Part shown: positions 45,708 through 56,578 of the stretch, piece by piece
Numbering within the stretch: position 1 is the first letter of the stretch
Layout of the letters: each line of letters starts with the position of its first letter
Assembly (NCBI GenBank): GCA_944380355.1
Contig: CALWHJ010000005.1
Span: 23,413 to 87,412 of the forward strand
DNA from: an uncultured Christensenellaceae bacterium
Lineage (GTDB): Bacteria > Bacillota > Clostridia > Christensenellales > UBA3700
Direction of reading: 5' to 3'
Length of the DNA stretch: 64,000 nucleotides
Translations under genes and position numbers: made by a program
Notes under the pieces: model-generated
The model's database searches: none
What the model was told of the DNA's origin: nothing
Seen by the model: the letters and a program-made list of their open reading frames with translations, nothing else

Positions 45708-47669
45708 ATGTACGAACTCAAAAGCAAATTTTCACCTTGCGGAGACCAGCCGCAAGCCATAGAAAAACTCGTAGAAGGAGTGCGCGACGGACTCCGTACT
45801 CAGGTATTGCTCGGCGTAACGGGTAGCGGTAAGACTTTTACTATGGCAAACGTGATAAAGGAGCTTGATCGTCCTGCGCTGGTCATAGCGCACAACAAGA
45901 CGCTTGCCGCTCAACTTTGCAACGAGTTCCGTGAATTTTTTCCCAACAACAAAGTAGAGTACTTTGTATCTTATTACGATTATTATCAGCCGGAGGCGTA
46001 TATACCGCGCACGGATACCTATATAGAAAAAGATTTGTCCATCAATGACGAGATAGACAAACTGCGTCACTCCGCGACAAGCGCGCTGTGCGAAAGCCGC
46101 AACGTAATCGTAGTTGCTTCGGTATCTTGTATATACGGCTTGGGCGCGCCGATAGAATATTATTCTATGGCGGTATCTTTGCGTGAGGGCATGAGTGTCG
46201 ACAGGGACGCTCTTTTGGACAGGCTTGTAGAGATACAGTACAAGCGCAGCGATATAGAATTCGCGAGAGCCACTTTCAGAGTGCGCGGAGATATCGTAGA
46301 GATTTTTCCCGTCGAATCTGACAACTACGCAATTCGCGTAGAGTTTTGGGGAGACGAGATAGAGAGAATAGTACAATTCGACCCCGTTACGTCAAAGCCT
46401 ATATGTGCTCTCAAACACGTCAATATTTTCCCTGCAAGTCACTATGTAGTAGCAAAAGAAAAGCTTGACGATTCATTAAAGCAAATTCGCGAAGATATGG
46501 TCGAGCAGGTTGCGCTGTTCAAACAGCAAGGAAAACTTCTCGAGGCTCAAAGACTTCAGGAAAGAGTCAGTTATGACCTTGAAATGATAAAGGAAATGGG
46601 CTATTGTTCAGGTATCGAAAATTATTCGCGATACTTTGACGGACGTCAGCCGGGGCAGCCTCCTTATACGCTTTTGGACTTTTTCCCCAAGGACTATATA
46701 ATGTTTATCGACGAAAGTCATATGACGTTGCCGCAGCTGAGAGCTATGTATAACGGTGACCTTGCGCGCAAGACAAATCTTGTAGATTACGGTTTCAGAC
46801 TTCCTTCTGCTTACGACAACAGACCTTTGAGATTTGCCGAATTTGACGAGAAGATATCTCAGGTGATTTGCGTATCGGCTACTCCTGCCAATTACGAACT
46901 AGAACAAGCCGGACAAGTCGTCGAACAGCTTATTCGTCCTACGGGACTTATCGACCCCGTAGTGGAAATCCACAAGATAGACGGACAGATAGACGATTTG
47001 ATATCCGAGATAAACAAAGTAGTCGCTAAGAAAGCGAGAGTGCTTGTTACTACTTTGACCAAAAAAATGGCAGAAAGCCTGACGGCTTATCTTACCGAAC
47101 AGCATTTGAGAGTAAAATATATGCACTCGGATATAGATACTCTCGAGAGAATAGAGATTATCGCGGGATTGAGGCGCGGAGATTTCGACGTGCTTGTAGG
47201 TATAAATCTTTTGCGCGAAGGTTTGGATATTCCCGAGGTGCAGCTAGTTGCCATACTCGATGCGGACAAAGAGGGATTTTTGCGTAGCGAAACCGCACTT
47301 GTTCAGACAATAGGACGTGCTGCGCGTAACAGCGAAGCAAAAGTAATTATGTATGCAGACCGAATTACAGACAGTATGCAGCGCGCTATTGACGAAACCA
47401 ACAGAAGACGTCAGATACAGTTGGCATACAATAAGGAGCACAATATCACTCCTAAGACAATAATTAAGGATATCAATAATACGCTGGAAATATCCAAGAA
47501 AATCGAAGACGATACCAAGACTTCAATCAAAGATATCAACAAAGAGCTTTCCAGACTTGCTACGGCTATGAAAGTAGCTTCGGCTAATCTCGACTTCGAG
47601 CTTGCGATAAAATACAGAGAGCAAATCGCAAAGCTCAAAGAAAGTCTTAAAAAGTCAAATAAGGTGTAA
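45708..47669 (+). CDS. uvrB: Excinuclease ABC subunit B
   Basis: Damage-verification helicase of nucleotide excision repair, 653 residues. Walker A GVTGSGKT at 36-43, the beta-hairpin region [21 protein letters not shown], helicase motifs [10 protein letters not shown] and QTIGRAARN, and the C-terminal UVR domain that binds UvrC. It lies two bases ahead of uvrA. No ribosome site precedes the ATG at 45708, nor the in-frame TTG at 45702. Confidence 0.97.
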   Translation: MYELKSKFSPCGDQPQAIEKLVEGVRDGLRTQVLLGVTGSGKTFTMANVIKELDRPALVIAHNKTLAAQLCNEFREFFPNNKVEYFVSYYDYYQPEAYIPRTDTYIEKDLSINDEIDKLRHSATSALCESRNVIVVASVSCIYGLGAPIEYYSMAVSLREGMSVDRDALLDRLVEIQYKRSDIEFARATFRVRGDIVEIFPVESDNYAIRVEFWGDEIERIVQFDPVTSKPICALKHVNIFPASHYVVAKEKLDDSLKQIREDMVEQVALFKQQGKLLEAQRLQERVSYDLEMIKEMGYCSGIENYSRYFDGRQPGQPPYTLLDFFPKDYIMFIDESHMTLPQLRAMYNGDLARKTNLVDYGFRLPSAYDNRPLRFAEFDEKISQVICVSATPANYELEQAGQVVEQLIRPTGLIDPVVEIHKIDGQIDDLISEINKVVAKKARVLVTTLTKKMAESLTAYLTEQHLRVKYMHSDIDTLERIEIIAGLRRGDFDVLVGINLLREGLDIPEVQLVAILDADKEGFLRSETALVQTIGRAARNSEAKVIMYADRITDSMQRAIDETNRRRQIQLAYNKEHNITPKTIIKDINNTLEISKKIEDDTKTSIKDINKELSRLATAMKVASANLDFELAIKYREQIAKLKESLKKSNKV

Positions 47670-47670
47670 T

Positions 47671-50487
47671 ATGCAGGATTATATATACGTAAAAGGCGCG
47701 AGAGTACACAACCTCAAAAATATCGACGTCAAAATTCCGAGAGATAAACTCGTAGTATTTACGGGACTGAGCGGCTCGGGTAAATCTTCGCTTGCTTTCG
47801 ACACGATTTTTGCCGAGGGACAAAGAAGATATATGGAAAGTTTGTCGTCTTATGCAAGACAATTTTTAGGACAGATGGACAAGCCCGACGTTGACTATAT
47901 CGAAGGACTTTCTCCCGCCATATCCATTGACCAGAAAACCACGTCCCATAATCCCCGTTCTACGGTAGGCACGGTTACGGAGATATACGATTATCTGAGA
48001 TTGCTTTATGCGCGCATAGGCATACCTCATTGTCCCGTATGCGGAAAAGAAATCGTACATCAGTCGGTAGACCAGATTGCGGACAAGGTACTTGCTAATA
48101 AGATAGGAGCAAAAATCAGAGTGCTTGCACCTGTAGTAAGGGGTAGAAAAGGTGAATATCAAAAGCAAATCGAGGGTTATAAAAAGAGCGGTTACAGCAG
48201 ACTTATTATAGACGGAAGCGAGTACAACATTCTCGACGAAGACGTAGTCCTCGATAAGAATATAAAACACAATATAAAGATAGTAGTCGACAGAATTATC
48301 CTCAAAGAGGATATTAACCGCCGACTTACAGACAGTCTTGAAACTGCGCTTAAACTTGCCGAAGGACTTGTAGAGGTCGAAGTTGACGGCGTAGTCAATC
48401 TGTATTCGACAAAATATGCTTGTCCCGATTGCGATATCAGCATTGAGGAATTACAGCCCAGAATGTTTTCCTTTAACTCTCCTTTCGGAGCGTGTCCCGA
48501 ATGTTTGGGATTGGGTTACAAGAGCGCGCTCGATATAAATAAGCTCGTCAAGTGGGATAAATCCGTAGCCGAAGGTGCGTTGGACGTAAGCGGCTGGAAT
48601 ATGGATATGCAGAATTACAGCTCGACCATATATATCGCGCTGGCAAAAAAGCATAAATTTTCTTTGCAGACTCCTGTGAAGGATTTGCCCAAAAATATCA
48701 TAGATATTTTGCTTTACGGTGACGAGGATAGATTGCAGATAAATTATAATTCTCAATACGGCTCAGGAGTATTCAACAGACGTTTTGAAGGTGTTGCCAA
48801 TAATATTGAAAGAAGATATAAAGAAACGTCTTCCGAATATGTCAAACAAGAGCTTGAAAAGTATATGAAAGAAGTACCTTGCGAGGTATGCAAAGGAAAA
48901 AGACTTAGGAAAGAAGTGCTGGGCGTGACCGTAGGCGGCAAGAATATCTACGAAGTATGCGATATGCCTATCGACGCTACGCTTAAATTTTTTGAGGAGT
49001 TAAAACTTAACGAAACCGAGCAGACAATTGCCCGTCAGATTATTAAAGAAATAAAAGCCAGACTGGGATTTTTGGTAAACGTGGGATTGAGTTACCTTCA
49101 GCTCAACCGTACTGCCGCAACTCTTTCCGGTGGCGAAGCGCAACGTATAAGACTTGCTACGCAGATAGGAAGCGGACTTATGGGAGTGTTGTATATTCTC
49201 GACGAGCCTAGCATAGGACTTCATCAGCGCGATAACGATAAGCTTCTTGCGACTTTGGAAAAGCTGAGAGATATGGGTAATACGCTTATTGTAGTTGAGC
49301 ACGACGAAGACACGATGCGCCGTGCGGACTATATCGTAGATATAGGTCCCAAGGCAGGTATTGAGGGCGGCGAAGTAGTGATTGAGGGTACGCCTGAAGA
49401 AGTAATGGCTTGTCCTGAGTCTATTACGGGTGCATATATGTCGGGCAAAGAAAAAATAGACGTACCCGAAAAAAGACGCGCGGGAAACGGCAAATTCCTC
49501 AGCATTAAAGGCGCGCATAAGAATAATTTGAAAAATATCGACGTGGATATACCTTTAGGCACATTTACTGTTATTACGGGCGTAAGCGGCAGCGGTAAAT
49601 CTTCGCTTATCAACGAAGTGCTTTATCCTGTGCTTGCAAACAAGCTTAACGGTGCGCGCGATAGCGAAATGAATTGCAAGGAAATTTTGGGCGTTGAGGA
49701 GCTTGACAAGGTAATTTGTATAGACCAAAGCCCTATAGGACGTACGCCTCGCTCCAACCCCGCTACTTATACCAACGTATTCACGGCAATAAGAGATTTG
49801 TACGCAAAGACTCCCGAAGCTAAATCGAGAGGCTACAAGAGTGGCAGATTCTCTTTCAATATCGCGGGCGGAAGATGCGAAAACTGTGCGGGCGACGGTA
49901 TAAAGAAGATAGAAATGCACTTCTTGTCGGACGTTTACGTACCTTGCGAGGTCTGCGGCGGAAAGCGATATAACAGAGAAACTTTGCAGGTTAAATACAA
50001 GGGAAAGAGTATTTACGACGTGCTGGATATGAGCGTAGCGGAGGCTTGCGAATTTTTCCGCAATATTCCTCAGATTTACAACAAAATCGTGACGCTCAAC
50101 GACGTAGGTCTTTCGTATATAAAACTCGGTCAGTCTTCAACCACTCTTTCGGGCGGCGAAGCGCAGAGAGTAAAGCTTGCGACAGAATTGTCCAAGCGTT
50201 CGACGGGGAAAACGGTATATATTCTCGACGAGCCTACTACGGGTTTGCACAGTGCGGACGTAAAGAAACTTATTGCGATACTTCAACGCTTGGTAGCAAA
50301 AGGCAACAGTGTAATAGTAATAGAGCATAATCTTGACGTAATAAAGGTAGCTGATTATATTATCGACTTAGGACCTGAAGGCGGTGAAAAAGGCGGTACT
50401 ATAGTAGCTACGGGTACACCCGAAGAAATAGCAAAACACGCTGAAAGTTATACGGGAATATATCTCAAATCTAAACTCGAAGAGTAA
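47671..50487 (+). CDS. uvrA: Excinuclease ABC subunit A
   Basis: Damage-recognition ATPase of nucleotide excision repair, 938 residues. Two ABC modules: Walker [13 protein letters not shown] (about 31) and [12 protein letters not shown] (about 635), signatures LSGGEAQRI and LSGGEAQRV, and zinc-binding Cys pairs (CPDC/CPEC, CENC/CEVC). It follows uvrB at once with AAGGTG ahead of the ATG. Confidence 0.98.
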   Translation: MQDYIYVKGARVHNLKNIDVKIPRDKLVVFTGLSGSGKSSLAFDTIFAEGQRRYMESLSSYARQFLGQMDKPDVDYIEGLSPAISIDQKTTSHNPRSTVGTVTEIYDYLRLLYARIGIPHCPVCGKEIVHQSVDQIADKVLANKIGAKIRVLAPVVRGRKGEYQKQIEGYKKSGYSRLIIDGSEYNILDEDVVLDKNIKHNIKIVVDRIILKEDINRRLTDSLETALKLAEGLVEVEVDGVVNLYSTKYACPDCDISIEELQPRMFSFNSPFGACPECLGLGYKSALDINKLVKWDKSVAEGALDVSGWNMDMQNYSSTIYIALAKKHKFSLQTPVKDLPKNIIDILLYGDEDRLQINYNSQYGSGVFNRRFEGVANNIERRYKETSSEYVKQELEKYMKEVPCEVCKGKRLRKEVLGVTVGGKNIYEVCDMPIDATLKFFEELKLNETEQTIARQIIKEIKARLGFLVNVGLSYLQLNRTAATLSGGEAQRIRLATQIGSGLMGVLYILDEPSIGLHQRDNDKLLATLEKLRDMGNTLIVVEHDEDTMRRADYIVDIGPKAGIEGGEVVIEGTPEEVMACPESITGAYMSGKEKIDVPEKRRAGNGKFLSIKGAHKNNLKNIDVDIPLGTFTVITGVSGSGKSSLINEVLYPVLANKLNGARDSEMNCKEILGVEELDKVICIDQSPIGRTPRSNPATYTNVFTAIRDLYAKTPEAKSRGYKSGRFSFNIAGGRCENCAGDGIKKIEMHFLSDVYVPCEVCGGKRYNRETLQVKYKGKSIYDVLDMSVAEACEFFRNIPQIYNKIVTLNDVGLSYIKLGQSSTTLSGGEAQRVKLATELSKRSTGKTVYILDEPTTGLHSADVKKLIAILQRLVAKGNSVIVIEHNLDVIKVADYIIDLGPEGGEKGGTIVATGTPEEIAKHAESYTGIYLKSKLEE

Positions 50488-50805
50488 TTATTGCGTTATC
50501 GCAATCGCATAGGAAGGCTTAATTATCACTAAACGTCATTATGATGAGTTAATTCAATCACTTATTCGTTTGCATAATTATTGTACTGCTATTTTGTAGG
50601 CTATTAAAATTTAATAAAAAAAATTAAAGCGGCTGCGATGCGGTCGCTTTTTGATTGTTATCAGAAAATCGTTAGATTGACTAAATGACTAATAAGGTTT
50701 AGTTTTTATGTGCATTTTATGACGTATAATTAATTACTCTCATATGCATTTGATTTAGCTGTATTAATAATACATATTTTATAAATATTTTCACACAATT
50801 TGATT
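50488..50805. other. Intergenic stretch after uvrA
   Basis: Apart from the terminator at 50628-50652 nothing is recognisable. The sequence before the DUF421 start is A/T-rich and shows no clear promoter or ribosome site. Confidence 0.55.
50628..50652 (+). terminator. Terminator of uvrBA
   Basis: AGCGGC / GGTCGCT arms (one G-T pair) around an 8-base loop, then TTTTT. Confidence 0.78.
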
Positions 50806-51537
50806 ATGTTGATAGTATTCACGAGGTCTATAATAATATATTTTTTCCTGTTAATAGCAATGAGGTTAATGGGTAAAAAGCAGCTGGGAGAGCTTCAGCC
50901 TTTCGAATTTGCGGTAACTCTTATCGCGGCGGAGCTTGCCTGTATACCGATGTCGGATACACAAGTGCCTGTCTTGTACGGATTAGTGCCGATATTTACG
51001 CTGTTTGTAGTTGAGTTTACGATAACAAAGATAGTAAAACATTCTATCCGTATGCGAAAACTTATCAACGGAAAACCCGTAATAGTAATTACGCCTGACG
51101 GCATAGATTACGAAGCAATCAACAAGCTCGATATGACTATACACGATATAATGGAGGCAATCAGGTCTAAAAATTACTCCTCACCGGCTGAACTCGAATG
51201 GGCAATAGTAGAAACCAACGGAGATATGTCAGTAGTGCCTAAGACAGAAAACAGAGGCGTAACTTTGGGAGATTTGAATCTTCAATCAATGCCTGCTGTT
51301 TTGCCTTATTCGGTAATATGCGAAGGAAAATTAATGCGTCAGAATATGCAGCGTAGCGGCTTTGACGAAAGTAAGCTTGAAAAGATACTCAAAAAGTACG
51401 ATTACGGTTTGCGCGATATATTGTTGTTACTGGTAAAGATAGACGGCAATTTTTATCTTCAGCCTAAACACGGAAAATATATATCGGGCAAAGTTGACGA
51501 TATTGAGGATATAGAAGCAGAAAGAAAACAAATATAA
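50806..51537 (+). CDS. DUF421 (YetF/YdfS-like) membrane protein
   Basis: 243 residues. Three membrane helices in the first 85 residues hold the hallmark RLMGKKQLGELQPFEFAVTL; the rest is the cytoplasmic DUF421 domain (NGKPVIVITPDGIDYEAINK, YSSPAELEWAIVETNGDMSV). In spore formers such proteins occur in spore or envelope membranes, and DUF421 genes often precede DUF4363 genes, as here. Their role is not settled. The start at 50806 lacks a ribosome site. Confidence 0.88.
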   Translation: MLIVFTRSIIIYFFLLIAMRLMGKKQLGELQPFEFAVTLIAAELACIPMSDTQVPVLYGLVPIFTLFVVEFTITKIVKHSIRMRKLINGKPVIVITPDGIDYEAINKLDMTIHDIMEAIRSKNYSSPAELEWAIVETNGDMSVVPKTENRGVTLGDLNLQSMPAVLPYSVICEGKLMRQNMQRSGFDESKLEKILKKYDYGLRDILLLLVKIDGNFYLQPKHGKYISGKVDDIEDIEAERKQI

Positions 51538-52068
51538 AAGCAATGGGAAATTATTGTGTTTAAAAAAAGAAGAATAAAAATAAGCAGCAGGCTTACAAAT
51601 ACTAAACGAATATATGTATTTTCAATGACAGCTAGAAAAAGTCATAACAACGACTTTATTTGCATAGTAACAAAATAATAAATATTAAATAATACAATTT
51701 GAACATTGTTCAATTTATACAAAAATATAAAGTCAGAAGATTATTAATAGCTATATTAAATGCTAAAGTAGACATATTGATGCAGAAAAATCAAATAAAA
51801 CGATATTAATTACTAATTAAGTTGCTGATAATATCAAATCATATCTGCAGAAGTTGAGTGAAAGATATTATATAATTGGATAGTATAGGTGAAGTATAGA
51901 AATATAAGATTGGCAAAGTCATTTAAGGCGAAATGTAGTGCTGATATAAAAGAATTCGTAGTCTAACTGATATAATAAGCGAGTGGTTTATTGTGAAAGA
52001 TGTGGTTTATAATGAAAGATATAGTAATATCTGCTTAATATTTAGCCTCATAGGATAAGCTTTGCAGT
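51538..52068. other. Gene-poor A+T-rich stretch between DUF421 and DUF4363 genes
   Basis: Contains only a weak 40-codon frame (GTG at 51556, stop 51676-51678, Lys/Arg-rich, poor ribosome site) and the palindrome at 51699. In related genomes the two DUF genes are usually adjacent, so this 0.65-kb gap looks like decayed or inserted DNA. Confidence 0.5.
51699..51713. promoter_or_regulatory. TetR-type palindrome copy, TTGAACATTGTTCAA
   Basis: Same 7+1+7 palindrome as in the TetR promoter at 15394, differing only at the central base. It lies 160 bases after the DUF421 stop. Confidence 0.55.
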
Positions 52069-52105
52069 CTATACAAGATTTGAACAATGTTCAAATCTTG
52101 TATAG
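52069..52105. promoter_or_regulatory. 37-bp perfect palindrome containing the TetR-type core
   Basis: The core TTGAACAATGTTCAA (52080-52094) is extended by perfectly paired arms, left CTATACAAGAT and right ATCTTGTATAG, giving 18+1+18. It lies 80 bases before the DUF4363 start codon, a fit place for an operator. No T-run follows. Confidence 0.65.
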
Positions 52106-52185
52106 AGGATTCAGTAGATACATAAGGCTTATGCGGAAAAAGACTGATTGTTGTTTTCGTATATACATAAATCTATGAGGTGTTT

Positions 52186-52566
52186 ATGGCTAAGATAATA
52201 CTGACGGCAATTCTTTTGGTATTAATACTCGCTTTGGGCATAGGTGAACAGGTTTTTATGAGCACTAGCTTCGACGAATTGTCGGAAAAGTGTGAAAACA
52301 TTAAAACTTTGCTTGTCCAAAAGAGGTATCGCGAAGCCGAATTTACTATATCGCAGTTAAAAGAATGGTGGGGAGAGAGAAGAGATATTCTTGAATTTAC
52401 CTGTCCGAACAACGATATTAAAGATATATATAAAGAAATCGGCGAGCTGGAAGGTACGATATATTCTCAAATGTATGACGATTCGGTTACGCGTACTAAC
52501 GTTATCAAGAGTATGGCAGAAAATTCGAAAAACCTGTTGATATACAGAATCAAAAATATCCTATAA
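52186..52566 (+). CDS. DUF4363-family protein
   Basis: 126 residues: one N-terminal membrane helix (about 3-22) and a helical outer domain (SFDELSEKCENIKTLLVQKR, then WWGERRDILEFTCPNNDI with conserved Trp pair). DUF4363 proteins accompany DUF421 in clostridial spore formers; function unknown. The ATG at 52186 has GAGGTG upstream. The 37-bp palindrome just ahead suggests control by the TetR protein. Confidence 0.85.
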   Translation: MAKIILTAILLVLILALGIGEQVFMSTSFDELSEKCENIKTLLVQKRYREAEFTISQLKEWWGERRDILEFTCPNNDIKDIYKEIGELEGTIYSQMYDDSVTRTNVIKSMAENSKNLLIYRIKNIL

Positions 52567-52876
52567 TCATATAAAATTCATATGTCGTTTATCTATGAAT
52601 ATAGAAATGTCCTTTTTTATTATACAGTCAATTCCTGAACTATAAGAAGGGGGAAGTTGTTTGAGGGAACAAGTTGCTTTAAAAGTATATCGGTATTTAT
52701 CTTTAGCTCAAGAAAATAAATTTAATTGCCGACGTATGCACAATTATAATCAAGCGCAAAAGTAATAAATCGTTTTGAAAATCAATATAAACGAACTTCG
52801 TCGCTGACTAACGCAATTCTTGAAATTGAGAGTGAATTGCAGATTGGCCTTGTATTTAAGTTTATAGATACTTTAA
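52567..52876. other. Gene-poor stretch with decayed reading frames
   Basis: A TTG-initiated 34-codon frame (52661-52765, AAGGGGG upstream) is followed in another frame by protein-like sequence (FENQYKRTSSLTNAILEIES) that runs to the palindrome. This may be a frameshifted remnant of one small gene; no family recognised. Confidence 0.4.
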
Positions 52877-52910
52877 AGGCAATTTGAACAATGTTCAAAT
52901 TGCCTGTTTT
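52877..52910 (+). terminator. 29-bp palindrome with the TetR-type core and a T-run
   Basis: Core TTGAACAATGTTCAA at 52884-52898 with extra paired arms AGGCAAT/ATTGCCT (14+1+14), then GTTTTTATT. It can act as an intrinsic terminator and also matches the operator core. Confidence 0.6.
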
Positions 52911-53101
52911 TATTGAGAAGTGTCAGAAAATGTCAGGAATATAATTTATTTATAATAAAGTTTATTAGTTAGTGATAAAAGTATGCAGGATACAATGAAT
53001 ATGCTAACGGTTATAAATTTACATATTTTTCTTATTCTCCTTACTTTCCTTGTTTATCTTAATTTATAAATTGCTATATAGGTGAATTATATATACGTGA
53101 A

Positions 53102-53932
53102 TTATCGCGAGTTATTTTGTCTGCTCAACAAATCGGCTAATATGTCTTTTATTCTTTTGCGATGCAGAGGGCATATCCAGTCAGGGCATATCTCATTGAC
53201 GGGAATAAGTACAAAGTCGCGGTTTTCGTAATCGTTGTGAGGAACAACAATATTTTTTGAGTCTATGATTTTATTGCCGTAAAAAACAATGTCAATATCC
53301 AACGTTCTGTCACCCCATCTCACGGTGCGTTCGCGTTTTGCTTCTTTTTCGATTAGGTGTATATATTCAAGTAAACTTTCGGGAGAGAGATATGTCTCTA
53401 CTAATACGGCACAATTGACAAACGTATTTTTTGCTACGCCACCGTAGGGAGGATTTTCGAGATATGAGGAGGTTTTCATAAGACATATTGCGGGATTTTC
53501 GCTAAGTCTGCGAATAGCCGTCTCGAGAGTAGCTTTTTTGTCGCCCATATTGCTTCCCAAAGAAAGAATTACAGGAGTACGCTCAAGCTGTACGCTTACA
53601 GAGACGTCGCCGAAATCTAAATCCACAGGTGCTTGCGGTTTTCTTACGGTCAAGAGGATTCTTTCTACGGGATATTTTTGCATAATCATAGAAGCGGTGC
53701 GGTAGCAGAGCGTTTCTATGAGGTTGAAAGTATTTTGAGTTGCAAAATCGCTGATTAATTGCATAATCGAGCCGTAGTCGAGAGTATCTTCGAGATTGTC
53801 GCTTTGAGAAGCCTTTTCAAAATCGTAGTCTATTGTACAATCGAATATAAAAGGCTGAGGATTTATTTTTTCCTCAGCAAAACAGCCGTGACAAGTCGAT
53901 ATTTTCAAGTCTTTTATGTGTATCTTACTCAT
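53102..53932 (-). CDS. folKB: Bifunctional dihydroneopterin aldolase / HPPK
   Basis: Catalyses two steps of folate synthesis. 276 residues: FolB at about 1-118 (IKDLKISTCHGCFAEEKINPQ) and FolK at about 119-276 (ILSLGSNMGDKKATLETAIR, RWGDRTLDIDIVFYG, VVPHNDYENRDFVLIPVNEI, with substrate and Mg sites). The fused form is common in clostridia and streptococci (sulD). Start overlaps the folP stop (ATGA). Confidence 0.96.
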   Translation of the reverse strand: MSKIHIKDLKISTCHGCFAEEKINPQPFIFDCTIDYDFEKASQSDNLEDTLDYGSIMQLISDFATQNTFNLIETLCYRTASMIMQKYPVERILLTVRKPQAPVDLDFGDVSVSVQLERTPVILSLGSNMGDKKATLETAIRRLSENPAICLMKTSSYLENPPYGGVAKNTFVNCAVLVETYLSPESLLEYIHLIEKEAKRERTVRWGDRTLDIDIVFYGNKIIDSKNIVVPHNDYENRDFVLIPVNEICPDWICPLHRKRIKDILADLLSRQNNSR

Positions 53933-54729
53933 TTTAGGTTCTTAGCCTCCTCTTGTTTTATCGTCAACCGGTTTTCTTTTACGTCGTGTACTCTGACAAA
54001 AAGTACTTCCTTTTGTACGGCTTGTCGGGTGGTTTGCAAAGTCGGAGCGAGTCTGTCTTCGACATTGCCTCCGAACATTGATTTTCTCGATGTTCCTAGC
54101 AGGAGAGGAAGGTTGTATTTGTGGAGTTTTTCGTAGTTTTCTACTACGTAGAAATTCTGCTCGCACGTTTTGCCGAAACCTATACCACCGTCAAGAATGA
54201 TTTTTTCTTTGTCTATGCCTGCTTTTGCAGCGATATCCAGACTTTTATCGAAAAAGGCAAACATATCGTCAAACAAATCTTTATCGGAAGAGAGTTTTGA
54301 CTGGTTGTGCATAATACATACCGAGGCGCCATACTGCGCTATGATTTTTGCCATATCGCACGCCTTATCTTCGCTAAATTGCAATCCCCAGATGTCGTTG
54401 ATTAAATCTGCGCCGTTTTCGAGTGCCTTTTGTGCTACGTAAGGATAATACGTGTCGACGGAAAGGGGAATATCGAAATTGTTTTTGATGAGTGTGACGG
54501 CATTTTGAATACGCTGCCACTCTTCTTGCGCGCTTACCGCTGTATGGCCGGGGCGGGTAGACTGTCCGCCTATATCAATGACTTCGGCTCCGTCAGATAC
54601 GGCTTTTTGCACGCGCGATATCAATTCGTCGTTTGCCGTGCGGCTTGCGGCGTAAAAAGAGTCGGGCGTAAGGTTGATAATAGCCATTACGTGAGTACCA
54701 TTGTAAAAAGAGAATTTGCCTATTTTCAT
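53929..54729 (-). CDS. folP: Dihydropteroate synthase
   Basis: Joins the pterin pyrophosphate to p-aminobenzoate; target of sulfonamides. 266 residues with AIINLTPDSFYAASR, EVIDIGGQSTRPGHT, VDTYYPYVAQKALENGADLINDIWG, IILDGGIGFGKT and the terminal LFVRVHDVKEN. Third gene of the fol operon, 29 bases after folE; no ribosome site is evident. Confidence 0.96.
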   Translation of the reverse strand: MKIGKFSFYNGTHVMAIINLTPDSFYAASRTANDELISRVQKAVSDGAEVIDIGGQSTRPGHTAVSAQEEWQRIQNAVTLIKNNFDIPLSVDTYYPYVAQKALENGADLINDIWGLQFSEDKACDMAKIIAQYGASVCIMHNQSKLSSDKDLFDDMFAFFDKSLDIAAKAGIDKEKIILDGGIGFGKTCEQNFYVVENYEKLHKYNLPLLLGTSRKSMFGGNVEDRLAPTLQTTRQAVQKEVLFVRVHDVKENRLTIKQEEAKNLK

Positions 54730-54758
54730 ATCGTATTAAACGTCAATTTTAATTTTAA

Positions 54759-55313
54759 TTATCTCATAAGAGATAAAATATGCATTTTGTTTGCCTCGTC
54801 TATATCGCCGAGTACGGCATAGGTAGTAGTTTTGCTGCCTACCTTGCGAATTCCGCGCGCTGTCATACAAGTGTGTTCTGCCTCGCACAAAACGATTACT
54901 CCTTTTGCGCCCAAGTTGTCCATTACAGCTTGTGCTATCTGATGAGTAAGTCTTTCCTGAAGCTGAAGCCTTCTGGCAAATACTTCGACAGTACGGGCGA
55001 GTTTTGACAAGCCTACAACTCTGTCCTTAGGGATATAAGCAATTGCTATCTTGCCGAAAAAGGGCATAAGGTGGTGTTCGCACATAGATGAAAAAGATAT
55101 GTCTTTTTCGATGACGATATTGCCTGTTTCTACTGCAAAGGTCTTAGACAGGTGGACTTTTTCGTCTTCTTTGTAGCCCGCAGTCAGTTCTTCGTACATA
55201 TTAGCTACTCTTTTGGGGGTGTCTACAAGTCCTTCTCTTGCGGGGTCTTCTCCTATTGCTTCGAGTATGGCTTTTACTGCTTGTTGAATTTTTTCTTTGT
55301 CTATATTGTTCAT
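54759..55313 (-). CDS. folE: GTP cyclohydrolase I
   Basis: Converts GTP to dihydroneopterin triphosphate, first step of the pathway. 184 residues with [20 protein letters not shown] (zinc Cys and His), [23 protein letters not shown] and the second zinc Cys in [21 protein letters not shown] before the ATG, which overlaps the folC stop by four bases. Confidence 0.97.
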   Translation of the reverse strand: MNNIDKEKIQQAVKAILEAIGEDPAREGLVDTPKRVANMYEELTAGYKEDEKVHLSKTFAVETGNIVIEKDISFSSMCEHHLMPFFGKIAIAYIPKDRVVGLSKLARTVEVFARRLQLQERLTHQIAQAVMDNLGAKGVIVLCEAEHTCMTARGIRKVGSKTTTYAVLGDIDEANKMHILSLMR

Positions 55314-56578
55314 ATATTCACCTCGTCGGGTATGTCGTTAATCGCTTGCAATGCCGAAGAGAGAATACTCAACGAGCCGCATACGATTATGAGCGGATAT
55401 TCTTTGTTATAAGCCGTGCGGATAGCAGATTGCATATCGTCGGCACAGCAGGAGTTTTTGGTGTATTCAAGACATTTTGACAGCGTAATTCTATTGTCTT
55501 GACCTCTTTCGGATGAGGGGGTGATTGTAATAAAACAATCGGCAAGCGGACCTATATGACTGAGTACGCCGTCCATATCCTTATCTTTGAACATTCCGAA
55601 TACGAAGCATTTTGTCATATCGGAGAAATTGAGTTTGAGTTCGTCAGCAAGTACTTTTGCTCCGTCGGGATTATGAGTGCCGTCGAGGATAAAAGTTTTG
55701 CCGTTTTTGCGTATCTTTTGAAGTCTGCCTTTCCAAAAGGAGTTTTCGACGCCGCGTGCTATACTGTCAGAAGTTATGTTAAGTCCCTTTTCTTTTAGGA
55801 CGCGGGCGCATTCTATTGCGAGCGAACAATTTTGCAGTTGGTATCCGCCCAGTTGCTTTATGCGATACGTTGCGCCGTCATATACAAAAGTTTGTCCGTC
55901 CTTGGAGCTCTCAATAAGCTTTACGGGGCGGGTGAGACGCAAATCGTGTGCTTTTTCAAAAACCTGCATAACCTCGTCGCACTGATTAAAAGTAATCAGC
56001 GGGCAGTCTTTGACGATAGCGAATTTTTCTGTAGCTATTTCTCTAAGAGTGTTGCCGAGAATGGCTGTGTGGTCAAAGGATATCGATGTTATTACGGCAG
56101 CAAGTTTGTCGGGGATAACGTTTGTGGCGTCCAGTCTTCCTCCGAGCCCGCATTCGAGTACGGCAATATCGCAATGTTTGTCATTGAAAATAAGCATTGC
56201 TACGGCAAATTCGAGTTCGAAAGCAGTGGGGAGGGTAAGTCCCTCTTGTTGCATTTTATCTCTTTCGTTGGCTACGATAGTAACGTATTTGGCTATGCTG
56301 TCGTCATCGGCGGGTATGCCGTCAATAAGATAACGTTCGTTGTATCCGAATACGGACGGTGAGTTGAACGTGCCTGTTTTGTAGCCGCTTTCAATGAGTA
56401 TATTAGTAATAAAACAGCTGGTGGAACCTTTGCCGTTGGTACCTGCAATATGCACGAATTTAAGGTTGTTTTGCGGGTTACCCAAACGCTGTAAAAGAGC
56501 GGATACGGTCTCGAGGCCGTAAGAACTGCCGAATTTTTCTATATTTAGAATATAGTCAACCGCTTGCTTATAAAACAA
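55310..56578 (-). CDS. folC: Folylpolyglutamate synthase / dihydrofolate synthase
   Basis: Adds glutamate to dihydropteroate and folates. 422 residues: Mur-ligase-type P-loop [15 protein letters not shown], the [14 protein letters not shown] block, [16 protein letters not shown], and the C domain with [18 protein letters not shown]. The TTG at 56578 is chosen because GGGGAGG lies nine bases upstream and the product then begins [17 protein letters not shown], as in other FolC. Upstream in-frame ATGs would start inside structured leader RNA. First gene of folC-folE-folP-folKB. Confidence 0.93.
   Translation of the reverse strand: MFYKQAVDYILNIEKFGSSYGLETVSALLQRLGNPQNNLKFVHIAGTNGKGSTSCFITNILIESGYKTGTFNSPSVFGYNERYLIDGIPADDDSIAKYVTIVANERDKMQQEGLTLPTAFELEFAVAMLIFNDKHCDIAVLECGLGGRLDATNVIPDKLAAVITSISFDHTAILGNTLREIATEKFAIVKDCPLITFNQCDEVMQVFEKAHDLRLTRPVKLIESSKDGQTFVYDGATYRIKQLGGYQLQNCSLAIECARVLKEKGLNITSDSIARGVENSFWKGRLQKIRKNGKTFILDGTHNPDGAKVLADELKLNFSDMTKCFVFGMFKDKDMDGVLSHIGPLADCFITITPSSERGQDNRITLSKCLEYTKNSCCADDMQSAIRTAYNKEYPLIIVCGSLSILSSALQAINDIPDEVNI

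Noticed and set aside
51556..51678. 40-codon Lys/Arg-rich frame
   Set aside because: GTG start with a poor ribosome site and no recognisable product; mentioned only as part of the gene-poor zone.
52983..53069. 28-codon hydrophobic peptide, possible type I toxin
   Set aside because: One membrane-like helix, but no ribosome site, promoter or antisense RNA could be shown.
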